A stretch of DNA of 64,000 nucleotides. Origin: Alysiella filiformis (GTDB lineage Bacteria > Pseudomonadota > Gammaproteobacteria > Burkholderiales > Neisseriaceae). Positions 1 to 8,841 of this stretch are shown piece after piece. The DNA is taken from the NCBI RefSeq assembly GCF_014054525.1, contig NZ_CP059564.1:1374357-1438356 (forward strand), read 5' to 3'. The stretch's first letter is position 1, and every line of letters begins with the position of its first letter. The position numbers were made by a program, and so were the translations under genes. A model generated the notes under the pieces. It was given only the letters and a program-made list of their open reading frames with translations, had not been told where the DNA came from and made no database searches.

Positions 1-27
1 TTGTGCGATGTATTCAAGTCGGGTCAT
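1..27 (-). CDS. 5' end of an unidentified gene (partial)
   Basis: An ATG on the minus strand at 27 opens a frame reading MTRLEYIAQ out of the left edge of the window. A purine-rich stretch (GGCAAAATAAACC) precedes it. Only nine residues are visible, so the product cannot be named. The gene lies downstream of the terminator that closes the 108-1751 operon and so is probably a separate unit. It could be spurious. Confidence 0.35.
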
Positions 28-70
28 GGTTTATTTTGCCACAATGTTTCAGCCAGCCTGAATTATAGCA

Positions 71-103
71 AAAAGCTGCCTGAAAACTTTTCAGACAGCT
101 TAA
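71..103 (-). terminator. Terminator of the 108-1751 operon, built from an inverted uptake-sequence pair
   Basis: Read on the minus strand, AAGCTGTCTGAAAA and TTTTCAGGCAGCTT form a near-perfect stem with a short loop and run into CTTTTTG. It begins five bases past the stop of the PhnD-like gene. One arm is a degenerate DNA uptake sequence and the other a good one, the classic Neisseriaceae terminator arrangement. Confidence 0.75.
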
Positions 104-107
104 AATT

Positions 108-851
108 TTATTTGAGCGTATCAATCAAATCAATCATGAATTCCACATCTTCTTCGGTTAAAACGCGGAAACCTTTTTCCAAGCCCAAATCTTCCAAAGC
201 CATTTTGTCGGCAGGGTGGTTAATCATGTCGGCAAAAGCCTGTTGCAACAAGGCTTGCGAATCGGCTTGGCTGGGGTGCAACAACACCACATGGCTCAAT
301 TCTTTCAGGCTGCTTTCCATCAAAACGCGCAGTTGGCTGTGGGTCATGTTGTTGAAACTGTGGTATGCCGATGCCAAGAAAAATGCCGCATCGCCTTGTT
401 GGTCAATCAAATTGCGCGCTGCCACAGGGAAAGTGGACGCAGGCACCCAGTTGATGTCCTGTTCGTGTACACCAGCCGATTCGAGCAAACGCAAGCCAAT
501 CAAGCGCACGTCAAAATTGTCGGTGGCGATGATTTTGCAGCCAGCTTTCAATTCATCAGAATGCTGATATGGGCTGTTTAAATGCGTGGCAATGACCACT
601 TCATCAAACTTATCCACAGGTATTGCCACAGGCAAATAGCCTTTTTCGCGCACCAATTTGGTGGCATCAAAAGGGTTGGCATAAATCAAATCAACGGTTT
701 TGCTGTCCAGCCATTCCATTTGTTCCAAATGGTCGGTGGGCGTGAGCAAATGAACAGGCTGGCTGGTACGGCGTTGCAGGCAGGTGTTGAACATGTGCCA
801 GCCAATGAAATTTTTGGGTGGAAAATCGGGGGCAATTAAGAAATTAAGCAT
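108..851 (-). CDS. PhnD-like phosphate/phosphonate-type substrate-binding protein, apparently cytoplasmic
   Basis: This 247-residue protein resembles the periplasmic-binding fold of PhnD-type (PBP2) proteins: an early PPKNFIGWHMF segment, a central DLIYANPFDA stretch, then PASTFPVAARNLIDQQGDAAFF, where such proteins close over the ligand. No signal peptide, lipobox or membrane segment is visible, so it is probably intracellular, unlike transporter components. No ABC permease or ATPase gene is nearby. It is the last gene of a three-gene minus-strand operon with a PAS protein and a roadblock protein, which suggests a sensory role rather than uptake. The ligand is not predictable. Family assignment is fairly good; the signalling role is inference from context. 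Confidence 0.6.
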   Translation of the reverse strand: MLNFLIAPDFPPKNFIGWHMFNTCLQRRTSQPVHLLTPTDHLEQMEWLDSKTVDLIYANPFDATKLVREKGYLPVAIPVDKFDEVVIATHLNSPYQHSDELKAGCKIIATDNFDVRLIGLRLLESAGVHEQDINWVPASTFPVAARNLIDQQGDAAFFLASAYHSFNNMTHSQLRVLMESSLKELSHVVLLHPSQADSQALLQQAFADMINHPADKMALEDLGLEKGFRVLTEEDVEFMIDLIDTLK

Positions 852-890
852 AATTGAAATATTCTTTCTTGAACTGTCTTGCTGTTTATT

Positions 891-1364
891 TTATTCGTTT
901 TGCAGCATTTCTTGGTAAATTTTTTGCATTTCATCAATTTTGGCGCGAGCGGGTTTGCGGCGCACCGATGTAAAGCCCACGGTTTGACCATTGCGAATAT
1001 TGGGGATAACGGTGGCGTAAACCCAATAAAATCCGCCATCTTTGCGTAAATTTTTCACATAGCCATTCCATTTTTCGCCGCGTTGCACGGTTGCCCACAG
1101 GTCGGCAAAGGCGGCTTTGGGCATATCGGGGTGGCGCAACATGTGGTGGGGCTGACCGATGATTTCATCGCGTTCCCAGCCGCTCATGGTGATGAAGGCT
1201 TCGTTGGCGTGGGTGATGATGCCATTTAAATCGGTGCGAGAGGTAATCAGGCAGCCATCGGGAAAAGACGTTTCCACATCGGTGGTGTAAACGGTGCGTG
1301 TGGTGCTATCGTGGTTGTTTAATGTGTGCGTATCAAATGATTGTTGAGGTTGAGGCATTTGCAT
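891..1364 (-). CDS. Single PAS-domain protein (Aer-type PAS)
   Basis: At 157 residues the protein is essentially one PAS domain (about residues 30-140). The segments DLNGIITHANEAFITMSGW, IGQPHHMLRHPDMPKAAFADLW and GGFYWVYATVIPNI match the PAS domains of Aer-type redox/energy sensors, including the HPDMP region that contacts FAD in that group. No HAMP, kinase or methyl-accepting domain follows, so it must act through a partner. The gene is 24 bases after the roadblock gene and 39 bases before the PhnD-like gene, in the same direction. Flavin binding is a family-based expectation, not shown here. Confidence 0.7.
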   Translation of the reverse strand: MQMPQPQQSFDTHTLNNHDSTTRTVYTTDVETSFPDGCLITSRTDLNGIITHANEAFITMSGWERDEIIGQPHHMLRHPDMPKAAFADLWATVQRGEKWNGYVKNLRKDGGFYWVYATVIPNIRNGQTVGFTSVRRKPARAKIDEMQKIYQEMLQNE

Positions 1365-1388
1365 ATTGTGTGATTCCTAAAAACAATT

Positions 1389-1751
1389 TTAATTCCATAA
1401 GTTTTTGATTGCGCTGCGTGCTTGAAACAAAATCAAGCCCAATTTGGCATCTTCTTTGGCGGTAACCACCAAAACCATTTCTTCGTTGGCTTCCAGCAGC
1501 AGCAAGTAGCCTTCATCGCCACGCACAATAACCTGATTCATGTTGCCGCAACGCAATTCTTTGGTAACGCGCGTTCCCAACGACAGCAGGGCGGCAGTCA
1601 TACCGCCAACGCGGTCGCCATCTACATCGGCAGACAGTGCCGTAACCACAGGTAAGCCGTCATTGGAAATCAGTGCGGAAGCCAAAATATCTTCTGATGA
1701 GGCGTTCAACTCATTGAGTGTGAGTTGAATCATTTGTGCATTCATAAACAT
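1389..1751 (-). CDS. Roadblock/LC7-domain protein
   Basis: About 120 residues with the MglB-like roadblock pattern: NELNASSEDILASALISNDGLPVVTAL at the start, then RVGGMTAALLSLGTRVTKEL and a VIVRGDEGYLLLLEANEEMVLVV strand region. Such proteins dimerise and regulate small Ras-like GTPases or act as scaffolds. No MglA-type GTPase is next to it. The frame extends to 1802, but that extension translates an uptake sequence (ISGSLK); the ATG at 1751 has AAGG nine bases upstream, and a second ATG follows at 1745. First gene of the operon with the PAS and PhnD-like genes. Confidence 0.7.
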   Translation of the reverse strand: MFMNAQMIQLTLNELNASSEDILASALISNDGLPVVTALSADVDGDRVGGMTAALLSLGTRVTKELRCGNMNQVIVRGDEGYLLLLEANEEMVLVVTAKEDAKLGLILFQARSAIKNLWN

Positions 1752-1931
1752 AATCTTGAACCTTATGAGACGCATTTTTGATTTCAGGCTGCCTGAAATC
1801 AATTTAGAGCGTTAATATTTATTTAAAACTTTAAAAACTTTTTTGGGTAGCGCAATGTACAAGCATTTTGTGTGCAATGCAAATGTTTTTCTTTAAATTA
1901 AGTGCTTTGTTTTTTTAAATCATGCTTTGTT

Positions 1932-1945
1932 TTGATATAGGTCAA
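1932..1945. promoter_or_regulatory. FNR-like palindrome between the signalling operon and dapE
   Basis: TTGATATAGGTCAA matches the FNR consensus TTGAT-N4-ATCAA with one mismatch. It lies in the 306-base divergent gap between the roadblock operon (starting at 1751, minus) and dapE (starting at 2058, plus). Single sites of this quality also arise by chance, particularly in AT-rich DNA, so the call is tentative. Confidence 0.35.
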
Positions 1946-2039
1946 ATCATTCTTATTTGAATAATGATGTTTTAGCCAAAATCAATTTGTTTGATTGCCA
2001 CGACTTTGTGCGGGTTTCGCGCTAAAATGTGCTTTTTGA

Positions 2040-3185
<1,146 letters not shown>

Positions 3186-3201
3186 CATTCAGGCAGCCTT
3201 T

Positions 3202-3371
3202 CAGTACATGACAAAAATCTTTCAGGTTGTCTGTAACCTGTCCCCTCCCCTGCTGGCGGGGGAGGGTTAGGGTGGGGGTGGCTCTTCGCGTTTCTAACCC
3301 CCACCCCAGCCCTCCCCCTTACATAGGGGGAGGGGGTAGGTTAGTGGCAATATCAAAAATGTCGTGTACTG
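3202..3371. repeat. Repeat family A: G/C-rich element with CAGTACACGACA ends
   Basis: The ends are CAGTACATGACA (3202-3213) and TGTCGTGTACTG (3360-3371), inverted copies with one mismatch. The interior holds runs such as CCTGCTGGCGGGGGAGGG and GGTTAGGGTGGGGGTGG that pair into G-rich hairpins. Degenerate uptake-sequence fragments abut both ends (GGCAGCCTTT on the left, TAAGGCTGAAAC on the right). Related copies lie at 26568-26726 and 47514-47661, a shortened one near 8965-9052 and a minimal one at 10054-10097. No coding capacity is evident. Confidence 0.75.
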
Positions 3372-3380
3372 TAAGGCTGA

Positions 3381-3529
3381 AACCTTTGCAAAACTCGGTT
3401 TGTAGGGGCAGATTTCATATCTGCCCCGTTTAGGTTCGCAGAAATTTTCATTCTTATCAATAAATTGAAAAAAGGGCGGATATGAAATCCGCCCCTACGT
3501 CAGTTTAAAAGTAGGTTTTGCAAAGGTTT
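3381..3529. repeat. Repeat family C: 149-bp MITE-like element with AACCTTTGCAAAAC ends
   Basis: The termini AACCTTTGCAAAAC (3381-3394) and GTTTTGCAAAGGTT (3516-3529) are perfect inverted copies. Inside lie a second inverted pair, GTAGGGGCAGATTTCATATC against GATATGAAATCCGCCCCTAC, and a centre reading TTATCAATAAATTG. Related copies are at 52391-52534 (opposite orientation) and 47679-47959 (interrupted). The CCTTTGCAAAA end resembles, from memory, the ends of IS5-type Neisseria elements such as IS1106, so this may be a non-autonomous derivative. Together with family A it fills the gap between dapE and the next gene. Confidence 0.75.
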
Positions 3530-3556
3530 TAGGCTGCTTGAAATCAAGCGAGATGA

Positions 3557-3889
3557 TTACAATTTGCAGCTAATGTATTCACGGATAACCCAACCTTCAT
3601 TGGGTTTTTCGTTGGTTTTTTGCAAAGGCTGACCTTCCCATTTCACATAGCTCCAAGTTCTGCCGCGTGAATCGTCATCAAAATGGGTCAAAGTCAATTT
3701 GGTGCCATTTTTTAATGAGCCCAAGCGTTTGCCTGCTGGGGTTTCGCGTACATTGAGCAAAGTGCCAGTGGGGTCGGCAACCATGCAAGAAGCGGAATTG
3801 TCCACGCGAATGCTGGTGGGCAACAAGCGTGCAGTGGCGGTTTGGCTAACCAATGCAGCAATGATTAAGAACAGTGCGGTTTTTTTCAT
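3557..3889 (-). CDS. Small exported SH3b-domain protein
   Basis: The 110-residue product starts with a signal peptide (MKKTALFLIIAALVSQTATA), giving a mature protein of about 90 residues. The mature part has the bacterial SH3 pattern: TLLNVRETPAGKRLGSLKNGT, then WSYVKWEG and EGWVIREYI. Two cysteines, one early in the mature part and one four residues from the end (SASCM, ISCKL), could form a disulfide in the periplasm. Bacterial SH3 domains often bind cell-wall peptides, but no catalytic domain is attached and no partner gene adjoins. Transcribed alone, converging on the family C repeat. Confidence 0.65.
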   Translation of the reverse strand: MKKTALFLIIAALVSQTATARLLPTSIRVDNSASCMVADPTGTLLNVRETPAGKRLGSLKNGTKLTLTHFDDDSRGRTWSYVKWEGQPLQKTNEKPNEGWVIREYISCKL

Positions 3890-4107
3890 AATAAATTACC
3901 TTGTCAAATGGGTTGGTGTGAGAAAAATTCAAAATCGCACAATCGCAATTTTGAGCGGATTTTTGTTATTGATATTAAAACATTAAATGATGATGTATTG
4001 TAAAGTTTCACAAAATGGTATATCAATACTAAATCCCATAATTTATTTGTTATTAACCTTGATTAACCTTTTGTTTCCTTTTTTACAACAGAAAACACAG
4101 AAAAACC

Positions 4108-4641
4108 ATGATGCACAACTTTCATTTTACACCTGAATCCAGTAAATCTGAAAAATATGCCACTTTATTGCCCCAACTACAAATGCTGCTGCGTGGCGAT
4201 GCCGATTTGTTTGTTGCCAATTTAGCCAACGTCAGCGCGGTATTGAAAGAAGCCTTTGGCTGGTTTTGGGTGGGCTTTTATTTGGTGGATAAAACCCAAG
4301 AAAATTTGATTTTAAACGCTTTTCAAGGCACATTGGCGTGTACGCGCATTGCCAAAGGACGCGGTGTGTGTGGGCAGGCGTGGGCGCAAAATCGCGTGAT
4401 GATTGTGCCAAATGTAAACGAACACCCCGACCACATTGCCTGTTCCAGCTTGTCGCAATCGGAAATTGTGTTGCCTTTGTACAATCGGCACGGGCAAATC
4501 ATTGGCGTTTTGGACGTGGACGATACCGAATTGGCACAATTTGATGAAACCGATGCCGAATATTTGTCGCAAATTTGCACCATGCTCACGCGCGAATTAA
4601 ATGTGCCTGAAATGTGTCAGCCGCTTGTGGCTGCGGTATAA
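4108..4641 (+). CDS. msrC: GAF-domain free methionine-(R)-sulfoxide reductase
   Basis: This 177-residue GAF-fold enzyme reduces free methionine-R-sulfoxide in the cytoplasm. The family's cysteines are all present: Cys78 in GTLACTRI, Cys88 in GRGVCGQAW and Cys112 in DHIACSSLSQSEIVLPL, followed by IGVLDVDD. Length and motif order match the fRMsr group rather than signalling GAF proteins. Two ATG codons (4108 and 4111) are possible starts. Downstream lies a family D repeat bracketed by uptake sequences, so it is probably monocistronic. Confidence 0.85.
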   Translation: MMHNFHFTPESSKSEKYATLLPQLQMLLRGDADLFVANLANVSAVLKEAFGWFWVGFYLVDKTQENLILNAFQGTLACTRIAKGRGVCGQAWAQNRVMIVPNVNEHPDHIACSSLSQSEIVLPLYNRHGQIIGVLDVDDTELAQFDETDAEYLSQICTMLTRELNVPEMCQPLVAAV

Positions 4642-4650
4642 TTTTGTGTT

Positions 4651-4792
4651 TCAGGCAGCCTGAGATGTTGTTTTTGAAACGCAAACCGTTCAGCTTTAAT
4701 GTATTTGGCTTACTTTTTTCAAAAGTAAGTCGCCGAAGGCAACAACTTTTTTCATTTTTCATTTTATCATGTATGGCAAGGCAGCCTGAAAA
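4651..4792. repeat. Repeat family D: uptake-sequence-bracketed module
   Basis: Between TTCAGGCAGCCTGA (about 4651) and AAGGCAGCCTGAAAATC (to about 4797) sits a module containing ACCGTTCAGCTTTAATGTA, TTTGGCTTACTTTTTTC and AAAAGTAAGTCGCCGAAGGC. A second copy with the same flanking arrangement is at 60167-60292, and a diverged reverse copy is at about 52290-52390. TACTTTT and AAAAGTA can pair around the TTC. The 60167 copy ends with a T-rich stretch that could act as a terminator. Confidence 0.65.
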
Positions 4793-4812
4793 TCAAAATA
4801 AGGAACAAAAAC

Positions 4813-5472
4813 ATGGATTTTAAACAAGCGCGTTTTAATATGGTGGAGCAGCAAATTCGCCCTTGGGACGTATTGAATTTTGATTTGCTCGATGTTTTGG
4901 AAAGCATTCCGCGCGAAGAATTTGTTTTGCCCGAGCAGCGTGGCTATGCCTATGCCGATATGCCTTTGCGCTTGGCAAATGGCGGCAGCATGCTCGAACC
5001 CAAAATCGTGGCGCGTATGGTGCAAGGCTTGAATTTGCAAGCCACCGACAAAGTTTTGGAAATTGGCACAGGTTCGGGTTATGCCACGGCGGTGTTGGCG
5101 AAAATGTCCAGCGAAGTGCAAACTTTTGATGTGGATTCGGTGCAACAGCAATTTGCGCGTACCATTTTAAATCGCTTGCAAATCAATAATGTGCGTTATG
5201 AAAACACCGATGGCTTTCAACTGGGCGAAAGCCACGGCATTTACGATGCCATTTACATTGGCGGCAGCGTCAGCAGCGTGCCAGAATTGCTCCAATCGCG
5301 CCTGAATGAACATGGTGGACGCATGGTTGTGGTGGTGGGTGATGATGTGTTGCAACGCTGCTTGCTCATCACACGCCATGGCAAAGATTTTCGCCAGCAG
5401 GTTTTGTTTGACACGCAAATTGCCCGTTTGAACGAAAACGCACTTGCACCGCAAAAACAGTTTGTTTTTTAA
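4813..5472 (+). CDS. pcm: Protein-L-isoaspartate O-methyltransferase family protein
   Basis: The 219-residue protein has the PCMT layout: an N-terminal RFNMVEQQIRPWDV segment, ESIPREEFVLPEQ, YADMPLRLANGGSMLEPKIVARM, then SAM-binding motif I (VLEIGTGSGYATAVLA). The family methylates isoaspartyl residues in damaged proteins using S-adenosylmethionine. The C-terminal third is less conserved than in E. coli Pcm, so substrate range is less certain than fold. The start has AGGAAC upstream. It is followed after 38 bases by a rhodanese gene in the same direction, with an uptake sequence between them, and the two are likely co-transcribed. Confidence 0.85.
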   Translation: MDFKQARFNMVEQQIRPWDVLNFDLLDVLESIPREEFVLPEQRGYAYADMPLRLANGGSMLEPKIVARMVQGLNLQATDKVLEIGTGSGYATAVLAKMSSEVQTFDVDSVQQQFARTILNRLQINNVRYENTDGFQLGESHGIYDAIYIGGSVSSVPELLQSRLNEHGGRMVVVVGDDVLQRCLLITRHGKDFRQQVLFDTQIARLNENALAPQKQFVF

Positions 5473-5510
5473 AAAAACCATTCAGGCTGCCTGAATTTTT
5501 GGAGAAAACC

Positions 5511-5834
5511 ATGAGCATTCAAAGTTTAACCGCCACCGAAGCCGCCCAATTTTTGCAAGATAATCCCGACAGCATTTTGCTTGATGTGCGCGAAGATGAT
5601 GAAGTGGCGTTGTGCCACATTTCAGGCAGCCTGCACATTCCCATGAATTTAATTCCATTGCGCAACAATGAATTGCCCGATGATGTGCCGATTGTGGTGT
5701 ATTGTCATCACGGCATACGCAGCATGAATGTGGCGCGTTATTTGGAACATTTGGGGTTTGATAATTTGTACAATTTGAGCGGCGGCATTGATGCGTGGTC
5801 GCAGCAAATTGACCCCAATGTGGCGCGGTATTGA
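5511..5834 (+). CDS. Single-domain rhodanese-like sulfurtransferase
   Basis: A 107-residue protein made of one rhodanese domain: DSILLDVREDDEVALCHISGSLHIP, then the active loop VVYCHHGIRSMNVA, where Cys65 is the likely persulfide-carrying residue, and LSGGIDAW near the end. The frame opens at a TTG at 5499, but GGAG sits at proper distance from the ATG at 5511. An uptake sequence inside the gene encodes SGSL near residue 38. Such small cytoplasmic proteins usually carry sulfur between enzymes; the acceptor is unknown. Probably in an operon with pcm. Confidence 0.8.
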   Translation: MSIQSLTATEAAQFLQDNPDSILLDVREDDEVALCHISGSLHIPMNLIPLRNNELPDDVPIVVYCHHGIRSMNVARYLEHLGFDNLYNLSGGIDAWSQQIDPNVARY

Positions 5835-5960
5835 TTTACAAAATACATCATTTCATTTTGAAAAACAGTCCGTTCATTGCTTTCAGGCAGCCTGAAAAGC
5901 ATTTTAATTTAAATGAAAATCAAATGATTGGCTTATTTTAGAATAAATCATCGTGATTTT

Positions 5961-5989
5961 TTGCACCAAACCCGCATAAATGTGATACA
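5961..5989 (+). promoter_or_regulatory. Predicted sigma-70 promoter for the CitMHS transporter
   Basis: TTGCAC (5961-5966) and GATACA (5984-5989) are separated by 17 bases, about 60 bases upstream of the transporter ATG. The match to consensus is moderate and no operator is recognisable around it. Confidence 0.4.
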
Positions 5990-6048
5990 TTCCCAATCTT
6001 TACAAAAATTAAAATTGATTAGCTATTTTTTGCATTTGGGGGACATTT

Positions 6049-7356
6049 ATGCTCACTTTAATTGGATTATCCATTATTGCCATCATTGTGGCATTGCTGC
6101 TAACCGAAAAAGTTTCGCCCGTAATCGCCATGGTGTTGGTGCCATTGATTGGCGTGGTGGTGGCAGGATTTGACCTTGAACAAATCAAAACATTCTACAC
6201 AGACGGCACACGTTCGGTGATTCAGATTGTGATTATGTTCATTTTTGCCATTTTGTTTTTTGGCACAATGAGCGATGTGGGTTTGTTTAAGCCGCTTATC
6301 AATGCGCTGATTAAGCTGACGCGCGGCAATATTGTTGCCGTGAGCGTGGGAACGGTGTTTGTGTCGGTGGTGGCGCAGTTGGATGGCGCAGGGGCAACCA
6401 CCTTTTTGTTGGTTGTGCCAGCCTTAATTCCGCTTTATCGCAAATTGCACATGAATCCCTATTTGCTGTTTTTGCTGTTGGCAGCGAGTGCAGGCGTCAT
6501 CAATATGTTGCCGTGGGGTGGTCCAACAGGGCGCGTGGCAACCGTATTGAAAATGGACGTGAACGAATTGTATCAACCCCTGTTTACGGTGCAGGTGATT
6601 GCGATTGTTTTGATTACCATTTTGGCGATTTTTTTGGGCTTGCGCGAGAAAAAACGCATTGTGAAAGAATTGGGTGCATTGCCCACCATTGAAACCAGCC
6701 TGATTGTGGCAGAAAACGAGCAAAACGATGAATTGGCACGACCCCATTTGTTTTGGGTGAATGTGGGCTTGTTTGTTTTGACGATGGCGGTGCTGTTTTC
6801 GGGCGTCTTGCCATCGGGCTATGTGTTTATGATTGCAACCGCATTGACGCTCATCATCAACTACCGCAGCCCCAAAGAGCAAATGGCGCGAATCAACGCC
6901 CATGCAGGTGGCGCAATCATGATGGCAAGCATTATTTTGGCGGCTGGCACATTTTTGGGCATTTTAAAAGGCTCGGGTATGTTGGACGCGATTGCCAATG
7001 ACATTGTGAAAGTGTTGCCACAAGCCATGTTGCCCTATTTGCACATCATCATTGGCATATTGGGCATACCTTTGGAGCTGGTGTTGAGTACCGATGCTTA
7101 CTATTTTGGTTTGTTTCCTGTGGTGGAGCAAATTACTTCACAAGCAGGTGTACCGCCCACAGCCGCAGGTTATGCCATGTTGATTGGCAGCATTGTTGGC
7201 ACGTTTGTTACGCCCTTGTCGCCTGCTTTGTGGATGGGCTTGGGTTTGGCGCAACTGTCTATGGGCAAACACATTCGTTATTCATTTTTTTGGATTTGGG
7301 GCATTTCGCTTTTGACTTTGGCAGCATCCATCATGATAGGCGTGATTCCTTTGTGA
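6049..7356 (+). CDS. CitMHS-family citrate (metal-citrate:proton) transporter
   Basis: A 435-residue inner-membrane protein with about eleven to twelve hydrophobic segments. It matches the CitMHS group: an N-terminal hydrophobic helix, the QLDGAGATTFLLVVPALIPLY region, NMLPWGGPTGR in the middle and GSIVGTFVTPLSPALWMGLGL near the end. Members import citrate complexed with magnesium or calcium with protons. A GGGGGAC ribosome site precedes the ATG. It is a single-gene unit with a recognisable promoter. Citrate is the family substrate; another carboxylate cannot be excluded. Confidence 0.85.
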   Translation: MLTLIGLSIIAIIVALLLTEKVSPVIAMVLVPLIGVVVAGFDLEQIKTFYTDGTRSVIQIVIMFIFAILFFGTMSDVGLFKPLINALIKLTRGNIVAVSVGTVFVSVVAQLDGAGATTFLLVVPALIPLYRKLHMNPYLLFLLLAASAGVINMLPWGGPTGRVATVLKMDVNELYQPLFTVQVIAIVLITILAIFLGLREKKRIVKELGALPTIETSLIVAENEQNDELARPHLFWVNVGLFVLTMAVLFSGVLPSGYVFMIATALTLIINYRSPKEQMARINAHAGGAIMMASIILAAGTFLGILKGSGMLDAIANDIVKVLPQAMLPYLHIIIGILGIPLELVLSTDAYYFGLFPVVEQITSQAGVPPTAAGYAMLIGSIVGTFVTPLSPALWMGLGLAQLSMGKHIRYSFFWIWGISLLTLAASIMIGVIPL

Positions 7357-7487
7357 TTTTGTCCTGAAATCAAGCGTTCGGCGTGGGTAAAATGTGGTTT
7401 TACTCACGCTGAATTTGTTTTTTGTGTTGTGATGTGTGTTGAAACGAGTAGAATAGCAGCCTGAAACCACCATTTAGGAGAAAAATC

Positions 7488-7700
7488 ATGGCACGATTGG
7501 TTAAATTACACCGTTCCTACAATTACCGCATGATTGCAGGGGTGATGGGTGGCATTGCCGAATATTTGGGTTGGTCGCCCAATTTGGTGCGCATTGCGTT
7601 TGTGATTGTGTCGAGTGTGAGCGTGGCTGTACCAGGAATTTTGATTTATGTGGTGTTGTGGTTCATGATGCCCAATGCCAATCAAGATTCTTATCAGTAA
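7488..7700 (+). CDS. PspC-domain small membrane protein
   Basis: At 70 residues this is a bare PspC domain: an N-terminal KLHRSYNYRMIAGVMGGIAEYLGWSPNLVRIAF signature followed by one transmembrane helix (VPGILIYVVLWFMMP). In E. coli PspC takes part in the phage-shock response, but no pspA, B or F gene is nearby, so the role here is unknown. AGGAGAAAAATC precedes the ATG. It is 58 bases from the next gene, with an uptake sequence in the gap. Confidence 0.8.
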   Translation: MARLVKLHRSYNYRMIAGVMGGIAEYLGWSPNLVRIAFVIVSSVSVAVPGILIYVVLWFMMPNANQDSYQ

Positions 7701-7758
7701 ACAATGATTTTCAGGCAGCCTGAACGCTTTTTTCCAGCCAAAATCACGGAGATTCATC

Positions 7759-8820
7759 ATGCGAACGAAAAAATCTACCCCCACATTGGCAGAAACCAAT
7801 CGCCGTACCGAAAAATGGTTCAGGCGCGGATTGTGGTTGTTGGCGGTAGTGTTTGCCAGTTTTCTGATTGGCTTGGGCGGCAAAATCGTGGACGATTTGC
7901 CCAAAGTGGAACAATCCCACGAATTGTCGCACTACATTGCCGACAAAGCGCAATATGAACAACTCAACGCGCAAAAATCGCAACTGGAAAAACGCTTGGG
8001 CGAACACGAAAACGCTTTGGAACAAGCCCAGCTTGCCCTTGAAAAACAGCGCAACGAAACCCAATCGCAGCGCGAAAAATACATCGCCTCGCTTGCCACG
8101 CGCAAAATCAGCGAAGACCGCGAGCAAAACGAAAAAGTCTTTGAACGCACCGCCGAATACGAACAACTGCTCGCCAAAGAACGCGATTTGGAAAAACAAG
8201 TGGAGCAAGTTCGCCAACAAAAATTGGACACCGAACAAGCCATTGAGCAAATTTCAGGCAGCCTGAACGATTTGGAAACCGCCGCCCAACCGCTCAAAGC
8301 CGCCGCCGACCGCGCCACCGAATTGAAAGTGTTTTTGTATCGTTTGGCTTTGACCTTGCCGCTTTTGTTGGCGGCGGGTTGGTTGTTTAAAAACAAACGG
8401 CAGTCGCGTTGGTTTCCCTTTGTGTGGGGATTTATTTTCTTTGCGCTGTTTGCGTTTTTTGTGGAACTGGTGCCGTATTTGCCCAGTTATGGCGGCTATG
8501 TGCGCCATTTGGTCGGCATTGCCGTAACCGTGTTGGTGGGCAAATACGCCATTGCCGCCATGTACCGCTATTTGGAGCGCAAACAAGCCGAAGAAGCCCA
8601 GCCGATTACCGAACGCGAAACCTTAAACTACGATTTGGCACAAAACCGTTTGGCGAAACACATTTGCCCCAGTTGCGAACGCCCTTTGGATTTTACCAAT
8701 GAAAACATGGATTTTTGTCCACATTGCAGCGTACAATTATTCAAAAAATGCGGCAACTGCCAAACACGCAGCAGCGCGTTTAACCGCTATTGCTATGCGT
8801 GTGGGCAGAAGCACGAGTGA
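7759..8820 (+). CDS. Membrane protein with coiled coil and C-terminal zinc ribbons; function unknown
   Basis: The 353-residue protein starts with a short basic tail and one transmembrane helix (WLLAVVFASFLIGLGG). A long Glu/Gln/Lys-rich coiled coil follows (about residues 50-170). Then come two or three hydrophobic helices (about 190-265). The C-terminus has two tandem zinc ribbons: CPSCERP with CPHC, and CGNC with CYACGQ (about residues 298-350). I do not recognise a named family. The coiled coil between membrane segments could face the periplasm, while the zinc ribbons would be cytoplasmic by the usual rule. An uptake sequence inside encodes SGSL. Possibly an operon with the PspC gene. Confidence 0.6.
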   Translation: MRTKKSTPTLAETNRRTEKWFRRGLWLLAVVFASFLIGLGGKIVDDLPKVEQSHELSHYIADKAQYEQLNAQKSQLEKRLGEHENALEQAQLALEKQRNETQSQREKYIASLATRKISEDREQNEKVFERTAEYEQLLAKERDLEKQVEQVRQQKLDTEQAIEQISGSLNDLETAAQPLKAAADRATELKVFLYRLALTLPLLLAAGWLFKNKRQSRWFPFVWGFIFFALFAFFVELVPYLPSYGGYVRHLVGIAVTVLVGKYAIAAMYRYLERKQAEEAQPITERETLNYDLAQNRLAKHICPSCERPLDFTNENMDFCPHCSVQLFKKCGNCQTRSSAFNRYCYACGQKHE

Positions 8821-8841
8821 GTTTCAGGCAGCCTTACACTG

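Noticed and set aside
3227-3433. Frame encoding Pro/Gly/Arg-rich peptides in the dapE downstream gap (also similar at 26461 and 47557)
   Set aside because: These frames are translations of family A repeats, recurring wherever the repeat is present.
4700-4745. TACTTTTTTCAAAAGTA as a rho-independent terminator of msrC
   Set aside because: The stem is A/T only and the same sequence recurs as part of repeat family D, so I annotated it as repeat and not as terminator.
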